Below, in pieces: positions 1 to 7,965 of a DNA stretch of 64,000 bases (the stretch's first letter is position 1; the number at the start of each line of letters is the position of its first letter). A program made the translations under genes and the position numbers. The stretch comes from Streptomyces hiroshimensis. GTDB lineage: Bacteria > Actinomycetota > Actinomycetes > Streptomycetales > Streptomycetaceae. The notes under the pieces were generated by a model that saw nothing but the letters and a program-made list of their open reading frames with translations, had not been told where the DNA came from and did no database searches. The DNA lies in contig NZ_BMUT01000001.1 of the NCBI RefSeq assembly GCF_014650335.1, positions 62,001-126,000 of the forward strand. Reading direction: 5' to 3'.

Positions 1-1
1 G

Positions 2-172
2 GCCTCGGGGGACCGCGGCGTCGTCGCCGTGCTGGACCCCCGGCTGGCCACGGCCCGCTATGGCGGCTTCCTGAGGTCGTCCCTGCCGGACTTCTGGTAC
101 ACCACGGACCGTAACCAGGTGCGCCGCTCCCTGGCGGCGATCGACGAGGCGGCGAAGGCGGAGGGCCGCTAG
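2..172 (+). CDS. C-terminal fragment of a DinG-type ATP-dependent helicase
   Basis: The window opens inside a gene; 56 codons and a TAG stop are visible. The residues DRGVVAVLDPRLATARYGG followed by LPDFWYTTDRNQVRRSLAAI fit the extreme C terminus of DinG/XPD-like superfamily 2 helicases, where the last helicase motif (an arginine-rich DRG...VLDPR) precedes a short tail. Known members unwind DNA in repair. Nothing can be said about the Walker motifs or iron-sulfur cysteines because they lie outside the window. Its position next to lexA, on the opposite strand and converging with it, fits a repair neighbourhood. The stop codon lies inside the hairpin at 164-194. Family assignment rests on the tail only. 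Confidence 0.7.
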   Translation, partial: ASGDRGVVAVLDPRLATARYGGFLRSSLPDFWYTTDRNQVRRSLAAIDEAAKAEGR

Positions 173-194
173 GCCCGGGCCGGGCCTAGCGGCC
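164..194. terminator. hairpin overlapping the helicase stop codon
   Basis: GGCCGCTAGGCCCGG, one central G, then the exact reverse complement: a 15-bp stem with a very tight loop. The TAG stop (170-172) sits in the left arm, so a terminating ribosome would cover the hairpin. There is no U-tract, as usual in Streptomyces. Confidence 0.7.
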
Positions 195-245
195 CGGCCT
201 GCGAAGGAAAGAGCCCGGACAAGAGTCGCGGACAAAAGGAAAAGA

Positions 246-276
246 GCCCCGGAACCGGCGCAGGTGGTTCCGGGGC
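246..276 (-). terminator. lexA terminator
   Basis: GCCCCGGAACC and GGTTCCGGGGC form a perfect 11-bp stem with a 9-nt loop, 23 bases past the lexA stop. It is the natural 3' end of the lexA transcript; with the hairpin at 164-194 it separates two converging genes. Confidence 0.75.
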
Positions 277-298
277 CCGGCCTTGCGGCCCTGTGCCC

Positions 299-1084
299 TC
301 ACACGCGGCGCAGCACCGCCACGACCTTGCCGAGGATGGTGGCCTCGTCGCCGGGGATGGGCTGGTAGGCGGCGTTGTGCGGCAGCAGCCACACATGGCC
401 GTCCTCGCGCTTGAAGCGCTTGACCGTGGCCTCGCCGTCGAGCATGGCGGCCACGATGTCGCCGTTCTCCGCGACGGGCTGGCGGCGGACCGTCACCCAG
501 TCGCCGTCGCAGATGGCGGCCTCGACCATGGAGTCGCCGACGACCTTCAGGACGAACAGCTCGCCGTCACCGACCAGTTGGCGGGGGAGCGGGAAGACGT
601 CCTCGACGGACTCCTCGGCGAGGATGGGGCCACCCGCGGCGATCCGGCCGACGAGCGGCACATAGGAGGCGGCGGGCTTTCCGGTGGTGTCCGTGGGCTG
701 CGAGCTGGGCTGGTCGGAACCGCGTACCTCGTAGGCCCGGGGGCGGTGCGGATCCCTGCGCAGGAAGCCCTTGCGCTCCAGGGCCATGAGCTGGTGCGCC
801 ACGGACGAGGTGCTCGACAGCCCGACCGCCTGGCCGATCTCCCGCATGGAGGGTGGGTAGCCCCGGCGCTGGACGGAATCCCTGATCACTTCGATGACCC
901 GCCGTTGGCGGTCGGTGAGACCCGAGCTGTCGGCCCGGATCCCTGGAGGTCGTCCCGGGAGGGCCCGAGCGGGCTTCTGCCCCTCGGTGCTCATGGCTGC
1001 GTCATTCATCGGGTGTGCCTGGTCGAGTCGGTTCTGGGAGCGGTCCTGGGCGGTGATTGTGGCGCTGTCTGCGGTGGTGGTCAC
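299..1084 (-). CDS. lexA: LexA, SOS-response repressor and self-cleaving protease
   Basis: 261 aa. LexA represses DNA-damage genes and cleaves itself when bound to RecA filaments. The N-terminal winged helix covers roughly residues 45-110 ([14 protein letters not shown] ... [19 protein letters not shown]). The S24 peptidase half shows the Ala-Gly scissile bond in [12 protein letters not shown], the catalytic Ser in [17 protein letters not shown] and the catalytic Lys in [10 protein letters not shown]. The GTG start is chosen because GAGAGGGG precedes it and the product then begins [13 protein letters not shown], as I recall for Streptomyces LexA; an in-frame extension to 1369 is unlikely. About 30 extra residues precede the helix domain compared with E. 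coli LexA. A consensus SOS box at 1147-1162 indicates autoregulation. Confidence 0.97.
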   Translation of the reverse strand: MTTTADSATITAQDRSQNRLDQAHPMNDAAMSTEGQKPARALPGRPPGIRADSSGLTDRQRRVIEVIRDSVQRRGYPPSMREIGQAVGLSSTSSVAHQLMALERKGFLRRDPHRPRAYEVRGSDQPSSQPTDTTGKPAASYVPLVGRIAAGGPILAEESVEDVFPLPRQLVGDGELFVLKVVGDSMVEAAICDGDWVTVRRQPVAENGDIVAAMLDGEATVKRFKREDGHVWLLPHNAAYQPIPGDEATILGKVVAVLRRV

Positions 1085-1146
1085 GTCGGCCCCTCTCGAA
1101 ATGTTCTCCCTAGCTGGACAACGGTAGTTGCTTTCGAAAGGTTGCG

Positions 1147-1162
1147 CCAAACACACGTTCGA
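1147..1162 (-). promoter_or_regulatory. LexA operator (SOS box) of lexA
   Basis: On the minus strand this reads TCGAACGTGTGTTTGG, which fits the mycobacterial/actinobacterial consensus TCGAACRNRYGTTYGR at every position. It lies about 63 bp upstream of the lexA GTG, the normal place for an autoregulatory site. Confidence 0.9.
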
Positions 1163-1460
1163 GTGAAATATCGAAGTTTGCCTGACGTGATCAGCGCTGA
1201 GGGTGTACGGCTGAAGATCAATTCGACCTATTACGGTACCCTTCGGTGCGAAGCGCACCGAGCGGGTCCCCGGCCCGTAAGGGCCTTGCGCAGGCCCCGT
1301 GCGGGCCCCGCCGACCCGGCCCGGGCGGGCCGGCGCGACGGTTCCGCGGTGGCCCCAGTGTGTCATCAAAGCCCCCGTGCCCCTGTGGGCGGGGCGGCTC
1401 GCGTAGGGTCGTGACCGGTCCTCGCGGCCGCGACACGCGTCCGGCGCGGCTCACCGCACG

Positions 1461-1508
1461 GCACCAGATCTAGTGGTTTGATTGGCGGCGGCCGCCCACA
1501 GGTTGTGG
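1461..1508 (+). promoter_or_regulatory. candidate tandem NrdR boxes upstream of nrdR-nrdJ
   Basis: Two imperfect palindromes, GCACCAGATCTAGTGG (1461-1476) and CGCCCACAGGTTGTGG (1493-1508), resemble the 16-bp NrdR box (roughly ACACWATATATWGTGT). Their starts are 32 bp apart, three helical turns, the spacing known for cooperative NrdR binding. The first matches about 11 of 16 positions, the second about 8. The rest of the 559-bp lexA-nrdR gap holds a possible -10 (TATGCT at 1550-1555) and no gene. Confidence 0.5.
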
Positions 1509-1643
1509 TCGAGGGGTGTCGCCGGTCATTTGAGGCCGCCGTCATCGCCTATGCTGGGGTCTGCTTCGCAAGGCCCCCGTTCGAGGGTCCGCCGAGGCTG
1601 AAGATCGTGCACAGTCCTACGAGGGTGAGGAGGGTGGAGAGCC

Positions 1644-2156
1644 ATGCACTGCCCCTTCTGCAGGCACCCCGACAGTCGCGTCGTCGACAGCCGGACCACC
1701 GATGACGGCTGCTCGATCCGCCGGCGGCGACAGTGCCCCGACTGCTCCCGTCGTTTCACGACCGTGGAGACCGCGTCACTGATGGTGATCAAGCGGAGCG
1801 GGGTCACCGAGCCCTTCAGCCGCACCAAGGTCATCTCGGGAGTGCGCAAGGCGTGCCAGGGCCGCCCGGTCACCGAGGACGCCCTGGCCCAGCTCGGTCA
1901 GCGGGTCGAGGAGGCGGTGCGTGCCACGGGCAGCGCCGAGCTCTCCACCCATGACGTGGGCCTGGCCATACTCGGCCCCCTCCGGGATCTCGACCTGGTC
2001 GCGTATCTGCGGTTCGCGTCCGTGTACCAGGCGTTCGACTCCCTCGAGGACTTCGAGGCCGCCGTCGCGGAGCTCCGCGAGCAGCGGTCCGCCGCGACCG
2101 CCGGCGACTGCGACGGGGACCCGCAGGTTCCCGCGCCCACCACGGCCGCCGAGTAG
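1644..2156 (+). CDS. nrdR: NrdR, ATP-cone repressor of ribonucleotide reductase genes
   Basis: 170 aa, normal for the family. The protein opens with a zinc ribbon (MHCPFC ... CPDC, about residues 1-34), then RFTTVE, then an ATP-cone domain from about residue 46 ([24 protein letters not shown]). NrdR senses ATP/dATP through the cone and represses ribonucleotide reductase operons by binding paired 16-bp boxes; candidates lie at 1461-1508. The ATG is preceded by GGAGAGCC. It sits 113 bp upstream of nrdJ on the same strand and is probably cotranscribed with it, so it would regulate its own operon. The C-terminal tail after about residue 150 is low complexity. Confidence 0.97.
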   Translation: MHCPFCRHPDSRVVDSRTTDDGCSIRRRRQCPDCSRRFTTVETASLMVIKRSGVTEPFSRTKVISGVRKACQGRPVTEDALAQLGQRVEEAVRATGSAELSTHDVGLAILGPLRDLDLVAYLRFASVYQAFDSLEDFEAAVAELREQRSAATAGDCDGDPQVPAPTTAAE

Positions 2157-2269
2157 CCGCGGCCATCACAGACCTGCCCGGCGCGCCGCGCGCCCGGGCG
2201 AAGAACAGACATAGCGCCCCACGGAAGAATTGGGCGCATTAGGGCGTTTTGCCCGTAGAGGGAGGCGGC

Positions 2270-5143
2270 ATGACCGAGACGACGAGCGGCCCGGCACGAG
2301 GTTCCCGCTCCAAGGGGAACAAGGGCGGCAAGGGTCTGCGTATCGAGCGCATCCACACCACCCCCGGTGTGCACCCGTACGACGAGGTCGTCTGGGAGCG
2401 CCGTGACGTCGTCATGACCAACTGGCGCGACGGCTCGATCAACTTCGAGCAGCGCGGCGTGGAGTTCCCCGACTTCTGGTCGGTGAACGCGGTCAACATC
2501 GTCACGAGCAAGTACTTCCGTGGCGCCACGGGTTCGCCCGAGCGCGAGTCCAGCCTCCGCCAGCTCATCGACCGGGTCGTGCTGACCTACCGCAAGGCGG
2601 GCGAGCAGCACGGCTACTTCGCCTCCCCGGCGGACGCCGAGATCTTCGAGCACGAGCTGACCTACGCCCTGCTGCACCAGGTCTTCAGCTTCAACTCCCC
2701 GGTCTGGTTCAACGTCGGCACCAAGCAGCCCCAGCAGGTCTCCGCCTGCTTCATCCTCTCCGTCGACGACTCCATGGAGTCGATCCTCGACTGGTACAAG
2801 GAAGAGGGGATGATCTTCAAGGGCGGCTCCGGCGCCGGCCTGAACCTCTCCCGCATCCGCTCCTCCAAGGAGCTGCTCTCCTCCGGCGGCAACGCCTCCG
2901 GCCCGGTCTCCTTCATGCGCGGCGCCGACGCCTCCGCAGGAACGATCAAGTCGGGCGGCGCCACGCGCCGTGCGGCCAAGATGGTCGTCCTCGACGTCGA
3001 CCACCCCGACGTCGAGGCCTTCATCGAGACCAAGGTGAAGGAGGAGGAGAAGGTCCGCGCCCTGCGCGACGCCGGCTTCGACATGGACCTGGGCGGCGAT
3101 GACATCACCTCCGTCCAGTACCAGAACGCCAACAACTCCGTCCGCGTCAACGACGAGTTCATGAAGGCCGTCGAGACCGGCTCGAAGTTCGGGCTGCGCG
3201 CCCGGATGACCGGTGAGGTCATCGAGGAGATCGACGCCAAGGGCCTCTTCCGCAAGATGGCCGAGGCCGCGTGGGCCTGCGCCGACCCGGGCATCCAGTA
3301 CGACGACACGATCAACCACTGGCACACCTCGCCGGAGTCGGGCCGGATCACCGCGTCCAACCCGTGCAGCGAGTACATGCACCTGGACAACTCCTCGTGC
3401 AACCTCGCCTCCCTGAACCTCATGAAGTTCCTCCGCGCCGACGACGCCGGCAACCAGTCGTTCGACGCCGAGCGCTTCGCCAAGGTCGTCGAGCTCGTCA
3501 TCACGGCGATGGACATCTCCATCTGCTTCGCCGACTTCCCGACCGAGAAGATCGGCGAGACCACCCGCGCCTTCCGCCAGCTGGGCATCGGCTACGCCAA
3601 CCTCGGCGCCCTGCTGATGGCCACCGGCCACGCGTACGACAGCGACGGCGGCCGCGCCCTCGCCGGTGCCATCACCTCCCTGATGACCGGCACCTCCTAC
3701 AAGCGCTCCGCCGAGCTGGCCGCGGTCGTCGGCCCGTACGACGGCTACGCCCGCAACGCCGACGCCCACAAGCGCGTCATGCAGCAGCACGCCGATGCCA
3801 ACGGTGTCGCCCGGCGCATGGACGACCTGGACACCCCGGTGTGGGCCGCGGCGACCGAGGCCTGGCAGGACGTCATCCGCCTCGGTGAGAAGAACGGCTT
3901 CCGCAACGCCCAGGCGTCCGTGCTGGCGCCCACCGGCACCATCGGCCTGATGATGGACTGCGACACCACGGGCGTCGAGCCGGACCTGGCCCTGGTCAAG
4001 TTCAAGAAGCTCGTCGGCGGCGGCTCGATGCAGATCGTGAACAACACGGTGCCGAAGGCGCTCAAGCGCCTGGGCTACCAGCCGGAGCAGGTCGAGGCGA
4101 TCGTCGCCCACATCGCCGAGCACGGCAACGTCATCGACGCCCCCGGTCTGAAGGCCGAGCACTACGAGGTCTTCGACTGCGCCATGGGCGAGCGCGCGAT
4201 CTCCGCCATGGGCCACGTGCGCATGATGGCCGCCGCGCAGCCGTTCCTGTCGGGCGCGATCTCCAAGACGGTGAACCTGCCGGAGTCGGCCACTGTCGAG
4301 GAGGTCGAGGAGGTCTACTTCGAGGGCTGGAAGCTCGGCCTGAAGGCCCTCGCGATCTACCGCGACAACTGCAAGGTCGGCCAGCCGCTCTCCGCCAAGA
4401 AGAAGGAGGAGGCCAAGGCCCCCGAGGCCGCCGCCCCCGCCGCCGCGGAGAAGGTCGTTGAGTACCGCCCGGTCCGCAAGCGCCTCCCCAAGGGCCGCCC
4501 GGGCATCACCACCTCCTTCACGGTGGGCGGCGCCGAGGGCTACATGACCGCCAACTCCTACCCGGACGACGGTCTCGGTGAGGTCTTCCTGAAGATGTCC
4601 AAGCAGGGTTCGACCCTCGCGGGCATGATGGACGCCTTCTCGATCGCCGTCTCGGTCGGCCTGCAGTACGGCGTGCCGCTGGAGACGTACGTCTCGAAGT
4701 TCACCAACATGCGCTTCGAGCCGGCCGGCATGACCGACGACCCGGACGTGCGGATGGCGCAGTCGATCGTCGACTACATCTTCCGTCGCCTGGCGCTGGA
4801 CTTCCTGCCCTTCGAGACCCGCTCGGCGCTCGGCATCCACTCCGCCGAGGAGCGCCAGCGTCACCTCGACACCGGTTCGTACGAGCCGACCGACGAGGAC
4901 GTCGACGTGGAGGGCCTCGCCCAGTCCGCGCCGCGCCAGACCGAGGCCCCGAAGCCGTCCCAGCCGGCTGCCGCCGCCGCGGTCCCGGCGCCGAAGCAGG
5001 CCCACAACTCCACCGAGCTGGTGGAGATGCAGCTCGGCCTGAACGCGGACGCGCCGCTGTGCTTCTCCTGCGGCACGAAGATGCGCCGTGCGGGCAGCTG
5101 CTACCTCTGCGAGGGCTGCGGCTCGACCAGCGGCTGCAGCTGA
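2270..5143 (+). CDS. nrdJ: adenosylcobalamin-dependent (class II) ribonucleotide reductase
   Basis: 957 aa. It reduces ribonucleotides to deoxyribonucleotides with a thiyl radical made from coenzyme B12, so needs no oxygen. Visible residues: the thiyl cysteine in NPCSEYMHLDNSSC, the redox pair from QQVSACFILSVDDSM and SSCNLASLNL, and a C-terminal zinc/redox tail CFSCGTKMRR ... CYLCEGCGSTSGCS that reloads the active site. A Lys/Glu/Ala-rich linker lies near residues 705-730. The ATG with GAGGGAGG just upstream is preferred to the in-frame TTG at 2249. No cobalamin riboswitch is apparent; control is more likely through the NrdR boxes upstream of nrdR. Confidence 0.97.
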   Translation: MTETTSGPARGSRSKGNKGGKGLRIERIHTTPGVHPYDEVVWERRDVVMTNWRDGSINFEQRGVEFPDFWSVNAVNIVTSKYFRGATGSPERESSLRQLIDRVVLTYRKAGEQHGYFASPADAEIFEHELTYALLHQVFSFNSPVWFNVGTKQPQQVSACFILSVDDSMESILDWYKEEGMIFKGGSGAGLNLSRIRSSKELLSSGGNASGPVSFMRGADASAGTIKSGGATRRAAKMVVLDVDHPDVEAFIETKVKEEEKVRALRDAGFDMDLGGDDITSVQYQNANNSVRVNDEFMKAVETGSKFGLRARMTGEVIEEIDAKGLFRKMAEAAWACADPGIQYDDTINHWHTSPESGRITASNPCSEYMHLDNSSCNLASLNLMKFLRADDAGNQSFDAERFAKVVELVITAMDISICFADFPTEKIGETTRAFRQLGIGYANLGALLMATGHAYDSDGGRALAGAITSLMTGTSYKRSAELAAVVGPYDGYARNADAHKRVMQQHADANGVARRMDDLDTPVWAAATEAWQDVIRLGEKNGFRNAQASVLAPTGTIGLMMDCDTTGVEPDLALVKFKKLVGGGSMQIVNNTVPKALKRLGYQPEQVEAIVAHIAEHGNVIDAPGLKAEHYEVFDCAMGERAISAMGHVRMMAAAQPFLSGAISKTVNLPESATVEEVEEVYFEGWKLGLKALAIYRDNCKVGQPLSAKKKEEAKAPEAAAPAAAEKVVEYRPVRKRLPKGRPGITTSFTVGGAEGYMTANSYPDDGLGEVFLKMSKQGSTLAGMMDAFSIAVSVGLQYGVPLETYVSKFTNMRFEPAGMTDDPDVRMAQSIVDYIFRRLALDFLPFETRSALGIHSAEERQRHLDTGSYEPTDEDVDVEGLAQSAPRQTEAPKPSQPAAAAAVPAPKQAHNSTELVEMQLGLNADAPLCFSCGTKMRRAGSCYLCEGCGSTSGCS

Positions 5144-5174
5144 CGCGGAGCCCGCTCCGCGCTGAATAGCGAAT

Positions 5175-5215
5175 GAAGGCGGTGGCCGGAGGAATTTCCT
5201 CCGGCCACCGCCTTC
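5175..5215. terminator. strong bidirectional terminator after nrdJ
   Basis: A 20-bp uninterrupted palindrome (left arm GAAGGCGGTGGCCGGAGGAA) around a single central T. It lies between the 3' ends of the convergent nrdJ and the NTF2-like gene and ends one base before the latter's stop codon, so it probably serves both. Confidence 0.9.
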
Positions 5216-5216
5216 G

Positions 5217-5639
5217 TCATGCCTCCGGGGTGAATTCCCTCTGGTCCGCGGTGATCGGCACGTCGTTGATGCTGGCCTCGCGGCGCTGCATCAGGCCGTC
5301 CGGAGCGAATTCCCACTGCTCGTTCCCGTAGCTGCGCCACCACTGCCCGTCGGCGTCGTGCCACTCGTACCGGAAGCAGACCGAGATCCGGTTGCCGGAC
5401 CACGACCAGAGCTCCTTGCGCAGCCGGTAATCCCGTTCCTTCTCCCATTTGTGGCGGAGGAAGGCCCGGATCTCTTCGCGGCCGGTGATGAATTCGTGCC
5501 GGTTCCGCCAGACGCAGTCCTCGGTGTAGGCGAGGGCGACCCGTTCGGGGTCGCGGCTGTTCCAGGCGTCCTCGGCGGCCTGGACCTTGGCCCGGGCGGA
5601 GGATTCGTCGAAGGGTGGCAGGGGCGGGCGCTGAGTCAT
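5217..5639 (-). CDS. NTF2-like (DUF1348/SnoaL-fold) protein
   Basis: 140 aa. The pattern [43 protein letters not shown] and [22 protein letters not shown] is that of the DUF1348 branch of NTF2-like alpha+beta barrels. Their substrates are mostly unknown. The ATG ([10 protein letters not shown]) follows GGAAGG at a good distance. It is transcribed divergently from the TetR gene at 5741, and the two share 101 bp with two copies of a palindromic operator; the likely arrangement is that the TetR protein represses this gene and itself until a small ligand appears. The enzymatic role cannot be read from the sequence. Confidence 0.85.
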   Translation of the reverse strand: MTQRPPLPPFDESSARAKVQAAEDAWNSRDPERVALAYTEDCVWRNRHEFITGREEIRAFLRHKWEKERDYRLRKELWSWSGNRISVCFRYEWHDADGQWWRSYGNEQWEFAPDGLMQRREASINDVPITADQREFTPEA

Positions 5640-5669
5640 GGCATGCCTTCCGGACGCACGGGAAGAATG

Positions 5670-5719
5670 GAGAACGTTCGTTCTCCGCTTCCGCTGTACC
5701 CTAGAGAACGATCGTTCTC
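5670..5719. promoter_or_regulatory. tandem TetR operators
   Basis: GAGAACGTTCGTTCTC (5670-5685; 7-bp arms, central TT) and GAGAACGATCGTTCTC (5704-5719; perfect 16-bp palindrome). Centres are 34 bp apart, close to three helical turns. They fill the promoter region between the divergent NTF2-like and TetR genes. Confidence 0.85.
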
Positions 5720-5740
5720 CGCGCCAGCCCGGGAGGGGCA

Positions 5741-6325
5741 ATGGACATCGCCGAAGCCGACGGCCGACTGCTCGACGCAGCGGAGTCCCTGTTCTACGAG
5801 CACGGTGTGCAGGCCGTGGGGATGGACCGGATCCGCGCAGCGTCCGGCGTCTCGCTCAAGCGCCTCTACCAGCGCTTCCCGTCCAAGGAGGTCCTGGTCG
5901 AGGCCTATCTGCGGCGCCGCGACGGCCGCTGGCGCGGCGCCCTGGCCGCCTACGTCGCCGCGCGCCCCTCGGTGGCGGAACGGCCCCTCGCGGTGTTCGA
6001 CTGGCTGGAGGAATGGTTCGGCGAACCGGATTTCCGCGGGTGCGCGTTCATCAACGCTTATGGCGAATTGGGCTCGGGATCCGCGGGCGTGGCCGGGGCT
6101 GTACGGGATCACAAGGCCGAGGTGCTCCGATATCTGACCGGCCTCGTACGCGCTGCCGGCGTCGCGGACCCCGGGCCGGTGGCCGAGCAGCTCGCCGTCC
6201 TGGTCGACGGTGCGATCACCACGGCGGCGGTCACCGGAGCGGCGGACTCTGCACGCAGGGCCCGGGAAGCCGCCGCGGTATTGCTGGAGGCTGCGGGCGC
6301 TGCGGGCGCTGCGGGCGCTGCGTGA
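5741..6325 (+). CDS. TetR-family repressor of the divergent NTF2-like gene
   Basis: 194 aa. The N-terminal helix-turn-helix is typical ([20 protein letters not shown] ... [20 protein letters not shown], residues 8-52). The C-terminal ligand domain carries [23 protein letters not shown], a form common in TetR regulators of the YxaF/LmrA-like group (C-terminal domain with a GC.F..A motif). The ATG follows GGGAGGGG. The C terminus ends in four Ala-Ala-Gly repeats encoded by a GGCGCTGCG repeat (6297-6321). Two palindromes in the divergent promoter are its presumed operators. The ligand is unknown. Confidence 0.9.
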   Translation: MDIAEADGRLLDAAESLFYEHGVQAVGMDRIRAASGVSLKRLYQRFPSKEVLVEAYLRRRDGRWRGALAAYVAARPSVAERPLAVFDWLEEWFGEPDFRGCAFINAYGELGSGSAGVAGAVRDHKAEVLRYLTGLVRAAGVADPGPVAEQLAVLVDGAITTAAVTGAADSARRAREAAAVLLEAAGAAGAAGAA

Positions 6326-6394
6326 CGGAGGCCGAAGGCGGTCCGTGCCGAGGGTGAATACTGTCGGGTGTCCGGTCGAGGGGAGAGAGCGGTA

Positions 6395-7228
6395 ATGACG
6401 GGTGCGCTCATGTGGGGCGGCGGGGATCTGGACCTGGGCGCCTATCTGACGCGAATCGGAGTCGGGGCGACGGCCCGGCCGGACCTCGCGACGCTCAGGG
6501 CGGTGCACCGCGGCCACGTGGCCGCCTTCCCCTTCGAGAACCTGGAAATCCTGCTCGGGCGACCGGTTCTGCTGGACGTCAAGGCCCTTCAGGACAAGAT
6601 GGTCGCGCAGCGCCGCGGAGGCTACTGCTACGAGCAGAATCTGCTGCTCGCCGCCGCCCTGGAGCGCATCGGATTCGCTTTCACGGGTATCGGCGCGCGG
6701 ATCAGGATGGGCAGCGACAAGCTGCGCCCGGTCACTCATATGGCGCTCAAGGTCGAGACCGACGGCGAACAGTGGCTGTGCGACGTCGGATTCGGCGGGG
6801 AGGGGCTGCTGGAGCCCCTCCCCTTCCGCGACGGCGTGGAGGAGCAACAGGGCGGCTGGACGTTCGGCATCGAGCGGGAGAGGGAGGACGTACGGGTCCT
6901 GCGCTCGCTCCACCCCGAGGGCTGGTTCGACCTGTACGCCTTCGGTCCGGAGGAGCGTTTCCCGGTCGACTATGCGGTGATGAACCACTACATCTCCACG
7001 CACCCGCACTCGCCCTTCGTCTCGCGCGTGGTGGTACAGCAGACGGAGCCCCGCATACGGCGGAGTCTGGTGGGCTCCATGCTCGTCACCGCCCACTCCG
7101 ACGGCTCCGAGGAGCAACGGGAGGTGCCCGTGGCGGAGTTGGTGGAGCTGCTCGCGCGTGAGTTCCGGATCGAGCTCGGCGAGGCCGACGCCGTGACCCT
7201 CGCACGGGTGCAGTCCTCCGGTACGTGA
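6395..7228 (+). CDS. arylamine N-acetyltransferase
   Basis: 277 aa, the usual NAT length. NAT enzymes move acetyl from acetyl-CoA to aromatic amines and hydrazines, or act on aryl-amine intermediates of secondary metabolism. The Cys-His-Asp triad is visible: Cys in RRGGYCYEQN, His in VTHMALKVE and Asp in LCDVGFGGEG. The family hallmark PFENLEILLGRPV lies near residue 45. The ATG at 6395 follows GGGGAGAG; an upstream in-frame start at 6368 has no comparable site. It follows the TetR gene by 69 bp, so readthrough from that promoter is possible but not shown. Confidence 0.93.
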   Translation: MTGALMWGGGDLDLGAYLTRIGVGATARPDLATLRAVHRGHVAAFPFENLEILLGRPVLLDVKALQDKMVAQRRGGYCYEQNLLLAAALERIGFAFTGIGARIRMGSDKLRPVTHMALKVETDGEQWLCDVGFGGEGLLEPLPFRDGVEEQQGGWTFGIEREREDVRVLRSLHPEGWFDLYAFGPEERFPVDYAVMNHYISTHPHSPFVSRVVVQQTEPRIRRSLVGSMLVTAHSDGSEEQREVPVAELVELLAREFRIELGEADAVTLARVQSSGT

Positions 7229-7262
7229 CTGCGGGCCGCTGCCCGGGCCGTACGATGGCGCG

Positions 7263-7868
7263 GTGCTGGTCAAGTGGACTCGCTGCACCGTGGTCGACCG
7301 CCGCGGCTTCGAACGCGGACAACGAAAATGGGCGGGCCTGCTCGGCGAGCCCGGGTTCCGGGGGCAGGGCGGAGGCTGGAGCAGAGGGCGTCCGCATGTG
7401 GTGCACCTGTTCGGCTTCTGGGAGAGCCGGGCGTTCTACGACTCCTTCATGGCGCGCTCCCACGACAGGCTCGCGGCGGCCCAGGCCGGGACCTTCAAGA
7501 ACGCCCAAGTGCGGCTTTTCGAGCACCGATTCGATGTGAAGGTCGGCTTCCAGCCGCAGTTCGCGGATGCGGATGTGGTGCGGATCGCCCACTGCCGGGT
7601 CCGCGAGGACCGCGTGGAGCACTTCACCCTGATGCAGGAGAAGGTGTGGAACCCGGCCATGGCCGGGTCGCCGGGGATGCTGCGCGGCGTCTTCGGGGAG
7701 GCGCCCGGCCAGGAGTTCCTGGTGCTGTCCGTGTGGAACTCCGAGGCCGAGCACGGGAAGTACCGCGCGGAGCGGGTCGAGCGGCTCGCCCTGAGGGCGC
7801 AGATCGAGGCCGACGTGGCGGCGATCGGCGGCGACATCGTCGCGTTGGAGCCTTCCTGGACGGTGTGA
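7263..7868 (+). CDS. YdbC-like protein (DUF4937-type, ferredoxin-fold)
   Basis: 201 aa from a GTG. It looks like two copies of a dimeric alpha/beta-barrel (antibiotic-biosynthesis-monooxygenase-like) fold: residues 1-95 (MLVKWTRCTV ... GGWSRGRPHVVHLFGFWESRAFYDSFM) and 100-200 (VRIAHCRVREDRVEHFTLMQ ... EFLVLSVWNSEAEHGKYR). This matches what I know of the DUF4937/YdbC group, whose function is not established. It lies 34 bp after the acetyltransferase, probably in the same transcript. A run of 10-bp tandem repeats follows its stop. Confidence 0.75.
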   Translation: MLVKWTRCTVVDRRGFERGQRKWAGLLGEPGFRGQGGGWSRGRPHVVHLFGFWESRAFYDSFMARSHDRLAAAQAGTFKNAQVRLFEHRFDVKVGFQPQFADADVVRIAHCRVREDRVEHFTLMQEKVWNPAMAGSPGMLRGVFGEAPGQEFLVLSVWNSEAEHGKYRAERVERLALRAQIEADVAAIGGDIVALEPSWTV

Positions 7869-7887
7869 CGGCCGGGCCGGGCCGGGC

Positions 7888-7936
7888 CGAGTCGGGTCGA
7901 GTCGGGTCGAGTCGGGTCGAGTCGGGCCGAGTCGGT
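7888..7936 (+). repeat. 10-bp tandem repeat, about five copies
   Basis: The unit GTCGGGTCGA repeats head to tail (GTCGGGTCGA three times, then GTCGGGCCGA and a partial copy), preceded by a GCCGG run. It fills the short gap between two convergent genes (YdbC-like and TetR). It could be a terminator-region expansion or a variable-number locus. Confidence 0.85.
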
Positions 7937-7965
7937 GCCGGCTGAGCGTCATGCTCGCCCGGGCG

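Noticed and set aside
1898..5005. Very long minus-strand open frame opposite nrdJ
   Set aside because: A GC-skew shadow: frames opposite high-GC genes stay open; composition is Gly/Asp/Val/Arg-rich with no motif, and nrdJ explains the region.
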